This document shows positions 57,716-64,000 of a stretch of DNA of 64,000 nt, in pieces. This DNA comes from Polaribacter huanghezhanensis. GTDB taxonomy: Bacteria > Bacteroidota > Bacteroidia > Flavobacteriales > Flavobacteriaceae. The number at the start of each line of letters is the position of its first letter. Positions within the stretch are counted from its first letter, which is position 1. Made by a program: the position numbers and the translations under genes. The DNA lies in the NCBI RefSeq assembly GCF_030444335.1, contig NZ_CP128595.1:310001-374000 (forward strand), in the 5' to 3' direction. Under the pieces are notes generated by a model. It was not told the DNA's origin, made no database searches, and saw only the letters and a program-made list of their open reading frames with translations.

Positions 57716-59503
57716 ATGAGGAAAGTTACTGTATTGCTATTTATTTCACTTAGCTTAACATCTTTAATTGGTCAAAATAAACTTGGTGATAACAAACAAG
57801 AAAATAGCATAAAAAACATATTATTGAACAATAGCAATAGTTGGGCAGTTGGTGGTGGAGTTAGTAATTTTATTATGCATGGAGATTTACGATCTCTTGG
57901 AACAGGTAATCTTGGGAATTTTTGGAATTTTGGGGCGTATGCATATGTCGATAAAATGTTCAATCCTTTATTAGGTTTGGAATTTAAAGTAAATTACTCT
58001 AAAATTTCTGGTGGTGCACAATATTTTTCAAACATATATAATATTCTTTACGTAAATCAAACAAAAATTTCAAACAACCTATTTTTTAAAGGCACAGCTT
58101 ATGGCTTCGAGTTAAATTTAATTCTAAGTTTTTCAAACTTATATGCAATCAATACCCGAAAATGGAATACTTCAGGTTATTTTGGTGTAGGCTATCATCA
58201 ATACGATTCTGCTCTCTACGAAAAACTTCCTGATGGCTCAAATAATTTATTAGTTAATTTCGGAAGAAACCCTTCAAGAAATAGTGTTTTTGAAGCTAGT
58301 TCTGTTTATATCTCTACACAACTGGGTATAAAGTATAGAATAAACAAAAGGGTAGATCTTGAGTTTAGACCATCTTGGTATTTTAATTATGAAGATCATT
58401 TAGATGCTACAATATCTAACAAACAAAATTGGGAAACTTTTTTTGTAACTCATCTTGGAGTAACTATAAAACTTGGAAAGAAAAAAATATTTACTATTTG
58501 GGGGGGCGACTCTGAAAAACAAGAACCCTTTAAGGTAGTTGATTCTGATAAGGATGGGGTACTAGACAATTTAGATGTTGAGCCAAATACTCCATTAGGA
58601 GCTGCGGTTTATGGTAACGGAAGAGCCATTGACTCAGATCAAGATGGCATTCAAGATTATAAAGATAAATGCCCTTCTAAACCAGGACCAGTAAGTAACA
58701 ATGGCTGCCCAGTAATACTTAAAAAAAAATCACCCCCTGTTATTAAACAGCAAATTGCCTTATTGGGCACAAGTATCTACTTTAAAACAAATAGCAGTCA
58801 GATCAAAGATATTTCACTTACAGTTTTAGACGAGATTATCGGGCTTATGAAAAACATACCTGATTCTAATTTTATTATTGAAGGACATACTGATAATAAA
58901 AGTTATCCCACTTACAATTTAAAACTCTCACAAGAGCGGGCTGAGGCTGTTAAAAACTATTGTATTGCTGCGGGTATTGACAGCAGTAGGTTAAAGGCTA
59001 TTGGTTATGGTGAAACCAGACCTAAATACTCGAATAGCACAGCTGGTAGTCGACAATTAAATAGACGAGTAGATATTAAACCTTTATCAAAAATAGAATT
59101 CACCAAGTTTATAGAATCTAAAAACCTCACAAATACCGATACTACTATTGTTGTCAATAAAGTACAGGCTAATAACAGCACGAATAACAAAGTTAACGAA
59201 GTACAAGCATCCTATCACGTCGTAAAGAAAGGAGAAACCTTATATAGTATTGCCAAAAAAAATCATACGACAGTAAAACAGCTAATGCATACAAATGCAT
59301 TGAAAAACACGATTCTTTTTATAGGTCAAAAACTTAGCATTGAAAAAAATAAAAACAACTTCCACATCGTTCAAAAAGACGAAACACTTTATTCTATTGC
59401 AGTAAAATATAAGCTAACAATAGACCATTTAAAACAGTTGAATCACTTAAAAGGAAATACAATCTACATCAATCAAGAACTTAAAATAGCAGCGGACAAT
59501 TAA
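57716..59503 (+). CDS. OmpA-family protein with TSP3-type calcium repeats and two LysM domains
   Basis: 595 residues, envelope protein linking outer membrane and wall. Signal peptide (ends SLIGQ). Residues about 35-255: barrel-like domain. Then calcium-binding repeats (DSDKDGVLDNLDVEPNTPLG; DSDQDGIQDYKDKCP). Residues about 345-455: OmpA C-terminal domain (IYFKTNSSQIKDISLTVLDE, IIEGHTDNKSYPTYNLKLSQ, RQLNRRVDIKP). Then two LysM domains (YHVVKKGETLYSIAKKNHTT and FHIVQKDETLYSIAVKYKLT). Both OmpA and LysM domains bind peptidoglycan. Confidence 0.92.
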   Translation: MRKVTVLLFISLSLTSLIGQNKLGDNKQENSIKNILLNNSNSWAVGGGVSNFIMHGDLRSLGTGNLGNFWNFGAYAYVDKMFNPLLGLEFKVNYSKISGGAQYFSNIYNILYVNQTKISNNLFFKGTAYGFELNLILSFSNLYAINTRKWNTSGYFGVGYHQYDSALYEKLPDGSNNLLVNFGRNPSRNSVFEASSVYISTQLGIKYRINKRVDLEFRPSWYFNYEDHLDATISNKQNWETFFVTHLGVTIKLGKKKIFTIWGGDSEKQEPFKVVDSDKDGVLDNLDVEPNTPLGAAVYGNGRAIDSDQDGIQDYKDKCPSKPGPVSNNGCPVILKKKSPPVIKQQIALLGTSIYFKTNSSQIKDISLTVLDEIIGLMKNIPDSNFIIEGHTDNKSYPTYNLKLSQERAEAVKNYCIAAGIDSSRLKAIGYGETRPKYSNSTAGSRQLNRRVDIKPLSKIEFTKFIESKNLTNTDTTIVVNKVQANNSTNNKVNEVQASYHVVKKGETLYSIAKKNHTTVKQLMHTNALKNTILFIGQKLSIEKNKNNFHIVQKDETLYSIAVKYKLTIDHLKQLNHLKGNTIYINQELKIAADN

Positions 59504-59539
59504 GCTAAGCGAACAATATTTTATTCCCTTAATATTTCT

Positions 59540-59573
59540 ATGAGTCTGTTTATTTTAGCAGGCTCATTTTTTA
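59540..59573 (+). terminator. Terminator after the OmpA-LysM gene
   Basis: Arms ATGAGTCTG (59540-59548) and CAGGCTCAT (59559-59567) with one G-U, then a T run. Confidence 0.72.
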
Positions 59574-59582
59574 TATCCAGTA

Positions 59583-59645
59583 TTAATCAACAAAAGTACC
59601 ATTTAAGGCAACTGTAAATTGCACTGTTACAGAGTTAGTAACTGT
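59583..59645 (-). pseudogene. 3' remnant of a paralogue of the downstream lipoprotein gene
   Basis: The minus-strand frame ends QFTVALNGTFVD followed by TAA. The intact lipoprotein at 60073-60615 ends EFSLTAKGTFVD followed by TAG, and the DNA around the two stops is similar (AATC.ACAAAAGTACC). Only about 20 codons remain; an in-frame stop lies just upstream. It sits in convergent position after an OmpA gene, as the intact copy does. Confidence 0.6.
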
Positions 59646-59988
59646 AATAAGTTATTCTAAAAACATATATTTTGACACAGATAGCAACTCTATAAAAAGC
59701 GGCTTCTATTACACCATGTTAGATGATGTTGCAGAAATTATGTTAGACATAGTTTTTAATGTATTTGGTTATACAGATGATATCGGTACTGAAGAATACA
59801 ATCTTAAACTTTCTGAAAGAAGAGCCAACAAAACAAGAAACCGCTTAATTGAAAAGAGTGTTGAGCCCAATAGAATTATTGCAAAAGGGTTTGGAAAAAC
59901 AAATCCTTCATATGGTAATGACACCCCTGAAGGAAAACAATTAAATAGAAGAGTAGAAATAAAATCGGTTGGTTATTATGAAAACTAA
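59641..59988 (+). pseudogene. Truncated OmpA C-terminal domain
   Basis: The frame reads NIYFDTDSNSIKSGFYYTML, then FGYTDDIGTEEYNLKLSERR, GFGKTNPSYGNDTPEGKQLN and RRVEIKSV: a nearly complete OmpA domain without signal peptide, barrel or LysM part. The first ATG (59716) would omit the first strand. The frame is open to 59587 but that part belongs to the lipoprotein remnant on the other strand. Probably the left end was lost when a duplicate of the OmpA/lipoprotein pair was partly deleted. Confidence 0.65.
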
Positions 59989-60012
59989 ACTTAGAAGAGT
60001 TTAAAAAGCAGT

Positions 60013-60053
60013 AAAAAAAGAGCGCTATTAATAATTAATAGCGCTCTTTTTTT
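60013..60053. terminator. Bidirectional terminator
   Basis: Arms AGCGCTATTAAT (60021-60032) and ATTAATAGCGCT (60034-60045) with A run before and T run after; between the OmpA remnant and the lipoprotein gene. Confidence 0.85.
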
Positions 60054-60072
60054 AAACAATATATTTAATCTT

Positions 60073-60615
60073 CTAATCTACAAAAGTACCTTTAGCTGTT
60101 AAAGAAAATTCTAAATCAAAATTAAACAACTTATCTGAAATAGCATCACTATAATATGAAATAACAACTTGCTTTCTTTGTAATAGCTTAGAAGATATCG
60201 CTGATAAAATTTTCGGATTACTTATTTTAAACTCAAAACTACTTGTAAAAACATCTAAAGCATTAAGGCTTATGTCATTTTCTGAAATTTTAATTTCATC
60301 AACAAAAACTTCAATATTAGAAACTTTTGCAAAAGGATTAATTGTGAAGTTTTTTATTTTAAAATTCATTGTTTCAACATTAACATCAACTAAGTAATCA
60401 ATGTTCTCTTCAAATACTTTAGAAGATTTTAAATTGATTATAGCATTAGAATTTACAGAAATAACATCTCCTTCTGTATTGTTAATTTGAACTGGTAAAT
60501 CTTTTTTTAATTGATCTTTTGAATAAAAGACAATTTGCTTTGGGGCATCATTACTACAAGATATGAAGAGTAATATTACTAAAGTTAAACTACTGATTGT
60601 TTTAATTGCTCTCAT
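60073..60615 (-). CDS. Hypothetical lipoprotein
   Basis: 180 residues with signal peptide and lipobox LFISC. Mature part is beta-rich (FKIKNFTINPFAKVSNIEVF; ISNPKILSAISSKLLQRK) and ends KGTFVD. No family recognised. The remnant 450 bases away shows that this gene existed in two copies, each next to an OmpA gene, so the two products may act together in the envelope. A possible -7 element (TATCTTTG, minus strand, 60721-60714) lies about 100 bases upstream. Confidence 0.7.
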   Translation of the reverse strand: MRAIKTISSLTLVILLFISCSNDAPKQIVFYSKDQLKKDLPVQINNTEGDVISVNSNAIINLKSSKVFEENIDYLVDVNVETMNFKIKNFTINPFAKVSNIEVFVDEIKISENDISLNALDVFTSSFEFKISNPKILSAISSKLLQRKQVVISYYSDAISDKLFNFDLEFSLTAKGTFVD

Positions 60616-60792
60616 TTTCAGGGGGAATTATGAGTTATAATTGATAAAGTTAATTAAAAAAATTAAAAACTAACTTATTTTAAATAATAATTATACAAAC
60701 ATATCTAACAATGCAAAGATATCCAATAGGTAGTTTTCTTAATTTCTCTAAATTAAGCATTAATGAGTTAAGTAATTGAAATTGTATTAATT

Positions 60793-61128
60793 CTATTTTT
60801 TTAACTCTAATTTCTCTGCAAAATAATCACAAAAATCCTTCATTGTTGCTCCCATTTTTTGATCATCAGTTGCACGTTCAAAAGTATTTGCCATAGAAAC
60901 CAATGTCTGATGAAAGAATTGTTTCATTTCATCAACAGGCATATCTTTTGTCCATAAATCCATTCGAAGTGTATCTTTTTGTAAATGGTCCCAAACAGAA
61001 ATCATTATAGCTTTCGACTCAGAATCATCTATTCCGCCATCTTCTGCTGTCCAAAAAATAGTTTCAGGCACTTTGTTTTCGTCTAGTCCTACTTTAAAAT
61101 TTATTTCTGAAGTGTGTTTTATTGCCAT
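60793..61128 (-). CDS. gldC: Gliding motility protein GldC
   Basis: 111 residues, cytoplasmic; starts MAIKHTSEINFKVGLDENKV and has ESKAIMISVWDHLQKDTLRM, typical of GldC, which improves gliding in Flavobacterium. It overlaps gldB by one base. Confidence 0.9.
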   Translation of the reverse strand: MAIKHTSEINFKVGLDENKVPETIFWTAEDGGIDDSESKAIMISVWDHLQKDTLRMDLWTKDMPVDEMKQFFHQTLVSMANTFERATDDQKMGATMKDFCDYFAEKLELKK

Positions 61129-62084
61129 TACTTTTTAGGTTTGTATTTAGAATTTTTATATACTTCTTCTGAAGGTGTTTTAAATAATTGCTGCAAAGAT
61201 ACATCATTATGTAGCATGTACGATTTTACAATTTGCCAACCAATCCAAGCTCCGATTCTCCCTGGAGACAGTGCGTCTTCTGATCTATAAAATTTTGAAA
61301 ATGGTGCCAATTCTAAGAACCGTTTGTTCAATTTTGTATCGGTGCTAAACAGGTATTTATTTTCAATAAAATATTTCCAAACCTGTTCTTCATTTTCAAT
61401 TGCCCAATTGTATTTTTCTTTTGAATATCCTATTTTCTGATACTCTTTTACATTTGGCAAATAGGTGTCTAGGAGATACAATTTCTTTCCTTCTGTTATC
61501 ATTTTACTGATAAACGTTCTATCATTTGTATTGTTTTGCTTCGGAATGATTGCTTTAGCGACATCAATTACAATGTTAATTTTCTCAAAATTTTGTTTGA
61601 TATAACTTGGGTAATCTGAATAGAATTTATGGTTTTTCCCCAAATAAACATCTAAAGAAATCAACAAATAATCTCCTGTATACAATACTTTATTTTGATA
61701 ATCTATATTACTTAAAAGCGTAATCACTTTTGGTGCGTTAAAATCCGGATTGTAATACTTAATATGTTTAAATAATTGCATTAAATCATTTTTAAGAAAA
61801 TCAATATCAGCATATATTTTTTGTGTTTCTGCAAACAATTGTTGCTCGTCTGTATTCTTAATTTTCTTTATCCAGATTGAATCTGGTTCATTCTTAGAAA
61901 AGAAAAATGGATATTTTGCTTTCGTTTTAAAAAGTGAATCTACTTTTGTGGTGTAAAAATCAATATCAAACCTATTTATTGAGAAATTCACTTCAATAGC
62001 ACTCACATCAATTTGATTTTCTTGTTTGTTATCACATGAAAATAAGATTGTAAAAAGAGAAAAAATGAAAAAATATTTCCGCAT
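61128..62084 (-). CDS. gldB: Gliding motility lipoprotein GldB
   Basis: 318 residues with lipobox LFSC. The region GAWIGWQIVKSYM near the C-terminus and the preceding LFSTDTKLNKRF region fit GldB. Needed for gliding in Flavobacterium johnsoniae. In an operon with gldC and divergent from nadE, an arrangement I recall from F. johnsoniae. Confidence 0.9.
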   Translation of the reverse strand: MRKYFFIFSLFTILFSCDNKQENQIDVSAIEVNFSINRFDIDFYTTKVDSLFKTKAKYPFFFSKNEPDSIWIKKIKNTDEQQLFAETQKIYADIDFLKNDLMQLFKHIKYYNPDFNAPKVITLLSNIDYQNKVLYTGDYLLISLDVYLGKNHKFYSDYPSYIKQNFEKINIVIDVAKAIIPKQNNTNDRTFISKMITEGKKLYLLDTYLPNVKEYQKIGYSKEKYNWAIENEEQVWKYFIENKYLFSTDTKLNKRFLELAPFSKFYRSEDALSPGRIGAWIGWQIVKSYMLHNDVSLQQLFKTPSEEVYKNSKYKPKK

Positions 62085-62092
62085 TATATTTG
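62085..62092 (+). promoter_or_regulatory. Candidate -7 element of nadE
   Basis: TATATTTG fits TAnnTTTG, 52 bases before the nadE ATG. Confidence 0.45.
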
Positions 62093-62119
62093 TATATTAG
62101 AGTTCTAATTTAAGAACGA

Positions 62120-62127
62120 CAAAAGTA
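62120..62127 (-). promoter_or_regulatory. Candidate -7 element of gldB-gldC
   Basis: TACTTTTG on the minus strand (62127-62120), 36 bases before the gldB start; overlaps the divergent nadE leader. Confidence 0.5.
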
Positions 62128-62143
62128 CTAAAATAGTTTATAA

Positions 62144-62932
62144 ATGAATGCAGAAAAAGTATCTGAACATATTGTTAATTGGTTAAAAAATTATGCAATT
62201 GATGCAAAAGTAAACGGATTTGTTATAGGAATTTCGGGCGGAATAGATTCTGCAGTAACTTCCGTCCTTTGTGCAAAAACTGGCTTCAAAACTGTTTGTG
62301 TAGAAATGCCAATTCATCAAGCAGAAAGTCAAGTTAACAGAGCATTAGAGCATATTAATCATTTAAAAGATACTTTTAGCAATGTGTCTTCTGTGAAAAT
62401 TGATTTAACAAGTACTTTCGAAGATTTTAAAAAGCAAACCCCAAGTATAGAGAATTCATCAACATTAGATTTGGCATTGGCAAATACACGAGCACGATTA
62501 AGAATGACCTCTTTGTATTATTTAGCTGGATTAGATGGATTATTAGTAGCAGGAACAGGAAATAAAGTGGAAGATTTTGGCGTTGGTTTCTACACAAAAT
62601 ATGGCGATGGCGGCGTAGATGTAAGTCCGATTGCAGATTTATTAAAATCGGAAGTGTACGAATTGGCTACCTGTTTGCGCATAACAAAATCTATACAAAA
62701 CGCACAACCAACTGACGGTTTATTTGGCGATAGCAGAACAGATGAAGATCAAATCGGCGCTTCTTATGACGAACTAGAATGGGCAATGCATATGTTAGAA
62801 AATGGGAAATTTACTTTAGATTTCACAGGAAGAAAACTAGAAGTATTTAAAATATATACCCGATTAAATACCATTAATCAGCATAAAATGCTTCCAGTAC
62901 CTATTTGTAAAATTAGTGATGATTTAAAGTAG
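62144..62932 (+). CDS. nadE: NAD synthase (ammonia-dependent type)
   Basis: 262 residues, last step of NAD synthesis. P-loop GISGGIDSAVTSVLCAKTG, NTRARLRMTSLYYLAG, GTGNKVEDFGVGFYTKYGDG. No glutaminase domain, so it uses ammonia directly. Its 3' end overlaps a small convergent ORF by 9 bases. Confidence 0.96.
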   Translation: MNAEKVSEHIVNWLKNYAIDAKVNGFVIGISGGIDSAVTSVLCAKTGFKTVCVEMPIHQAESQVNRALEHINHLKDTFSNVSSVKIDLTSTFEDFKKQTPSIENSSTLDLALANTRARLRMTSLYYLAGLDGLLVAGTGNKVEDFGVGFYTKYGDGGVDVSPIADLLKSEVYELATCLRITKSIQNAQPTDGLFGDSRTDEDQIGASYDELEWAMHMLENGKFTLDFTGRKLEVFKIYTRLNTINQHKMLPVPICKISDDLK

Positions 62933-63055
62933 ATTTGCTGCTATCATAGTTCTTTTAATTCTACGATATGCTTTTTTCTTAGAACCATTTACAACAGAAA
63001 ATGGCAAGAGTATAAAAAGTCTAATAATGTTTAAGATTTGCAGTATTTTTTTCAT
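62924..63055 (-). CDS. Small hypothetical basic protein, 43 residues
   Basis: Frame MKKILQILNIIRLFILLPFS then VVNGSKKKAYRRIKRTMIAA and a final NLL. A short hydrophobic helix is followed by a cluster of Lys and Arg, the shape of a small membrane-anchored peptide. It lies in the 200-base gap between nadE and dnaG. No known family and no strong promoter; could be chance, given the AT-rich sequence. Confidence 0.35.
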   Translation of the reverse strand: MKKILQILNIIRLFILLPFSVVNGSKKKAYRRIKRTMIAANLL

Positions 63056-63140
63056 GTATTTTCTTTTTTTAGCGGATACTAATATACACAAAAAACAAAA
63101 CAAAAAAACTACGTAGAAATACGTGTTTTAAAAAAAGAGG

Positions 63141-64000
63141 TTAAATAACTCTATTTAGCTTTTCAAATAACCGTTTTTTGAGCCCTGTATAATTAGAAAT
63201 TAGCTCTAAATCTACCGTTTTAGAGTTTTCTTTTTGAGCATCTTTCATTATTTCATTAATCTTACGTTCTATCAGAATTCTTCTAAGATTTAAAATTGCA
63301 TCTGTAACTAATTTTGGAAGGATATTTACCGTTTCTGTAACAAAAATATTTTTACGTTCCCATTCGCTCAACGTGTATTTTTCTTCATCCATCAAAATAC
63401 TTGTTACTTCATTTGCGATTTCTTTATTTTCGTGATGAATTAAACTACTAATTTCAATTTTTTCGTTCTGACTGATTTGATTTATCAACTCATAATACAC
63501 CAATTGAAAAACAGTATTGGTAAACTCAATTTCATCATCTTGAAGATTTAAATACAACTCTTTAAAAACCGGAGAAGTATATTTTTCGATCTCTTCAACC
63601 AATTTTCCGTGTTCATTTTCAGTTTCAATAATATTTGTAAAACTCACCTCTTCGTTTCCAAATAAAAGTAAAATTCTAATAATTTCTTTTTCGAGCAACT
63701 CTAACTGATTTACCTTCTGAGCTAAACCTCCTCCTTTAACTGCTGTCATTGCAGATTCTTGTTCCGCAAAATATTCTGGTGGTGGCTGATTTGGATCTAC
63801 ATTTCTTTGTTTACTTTTAGAATTGGCTTCTTTATTTAAAATTTGTGCCAACTCACTAAACAACACTCGTTCAGAAATGTCCATGATTCTAGAACATTCC
63901 TGCACATACACTTCTCGCTGAATTCCGTCTGGAATTTTAGAAATACTTGTTACAATATCTCTAATCAATCCTGCTTTTTTAACAGGATCATTCTTGGCTT
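63141..64000 (-). CDS. dnaG: DNA primase DnaG (3' part only)
   Basis: The minus-strand frame runs off the window edge, so the 5' part is missing. What is visible is the end of the catalytic core (LIRDIVTSISKIPDGIQREV) and the C-terminal helicase-binding domain, which has low conservation: a helical domain with LLEKEIIRILLLFGNEEVSF and the end DLELISNYTGLKKRLFEKLN. Synthesises primers for replication; the C-terminal part contacts DnaB. Identification rests mainly on the first 80 residues. Confidence 0.88.
   Translation of the reverse strand, partial: AKNDPVKKAGLIRDIVTSISKIPDGIQREVYVQECSRIMDISERVLFSELAQILNKEANSKSKQRNVDPNQPPPEYFAEQESAMTAVKGGGLAQKVNQLELLEKEIIRILLLFGNEEVSFTNIIETENEHGKLVEEIEKYTSPVFKELYLNLQDDEIEFTNTVFQLVYYELINQISQNEKIEISSLIHHENKEIANEVTSILMDEEKYTLSEWERKNIFVTETVNILPKLVTDAILNLRRILIERKINEIMKDAQKENSKTVDLELISNYTGLKKRLFEKLNRVI

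Noticed and set aside
59716..59988. Stand-alone 90-residue OmpA protein
   Set aside because: The OmpA domain begins upstream of the ATG without a start or signal peptide, and the upstream part collides with a lipoprotein remnant. It fits a truncated copy better.

Overview
The window is a low-GC stretch of a member of the Flavobacteriia (Bacteroidota), most likely a marine Flavobacteriaceae of the Polaribacter/Tenacibaculum type. The evidence is the complete gldK-gldL-gldM-gldN set plus gldB, gldC and a PorT-like gene (gliding motility and type IX secretion), an XrtF exosortase pair, promoters of the Bacteroidota form TAnnTTTG, few Shine-Dalgarno sequences, and lineage-typical genes such as a FolK-deoxynucleoside kinase fusion. 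The genus is an inference; no rRNA is present. Most genes are housekeeping.

Layout. 1-10.1 kb: 3' end of lysS, an APC permease, a lipoprotein esterase, a DUF5916 protein, a large zinc metalloprotease, an MscS channel and a Lys/Arg-rich exported protein. 10.2-12.9 kb (minus): gamma-carbonic anhydrase, a LysM glucosaminidase, and an unusual ORF joining a GIY-YIG nuclease to an ACC-deaminase-like PLP enzyme through a palindromic repeat. 13-24.4 kb: ABC-F ATPase, DUF983 protein, FAD oxidoreductase, the cell-shape operon mreB-mreC-mreD-pbp2-rodA, purH, a 42-residue ORF and a GAF-type methionine sulfoxide reductase. 24.4-32.1 kb: XrtF and its partner, groES-groEL, secG, a TPR-like protein, LptE, a sigma-54 activator and miaB.

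32.2-40.9 kb (plus): topA, an arginase-fold protein with damaged metal motifs, then gldKLMN and a gene-free interval that may carry a small RNA. 40.9-48.8 kb: tRNA-Glu with rpsT, proS, a low-complexity lipoprotein, a FadL-type porin, an Nfu-type Fe-S scaffold, ubiE/menG, porT and a SpoU methyltransferase. 48.8-57.7 kb (plus): a BamA/TamA-family protein, fbaA, accD without its zinc-ribbon cysteines, rpsO, pnp with a CAA-rich leader, and folK-dNK. 57.7-60.6 kb: an OmpA-LysM protein, a decayed partial duplication and a lipoprotein. 60.8-64 kb: gldC-gldB, nadE, a small ORF and the 3' part of dnaG.

Themes. Envelope biogenesis dominates: elongasome, LPS export (LptE), outer-membrane insertion (Omp85 family), peptidoglycan-binding proteins, and type IX secretion/gliding genes at three separate loci. 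I see no CRISPR array, prophage, transposase or conventional defence island. The most unusual structures are the repeat-flanked GIY-YIG module fused in frame to a metabolic enzyme, the remnants of an OmpA/lipoprotein duplication, and the arginase-like pseudoenzyme candidate next to the type IX secretion operon.
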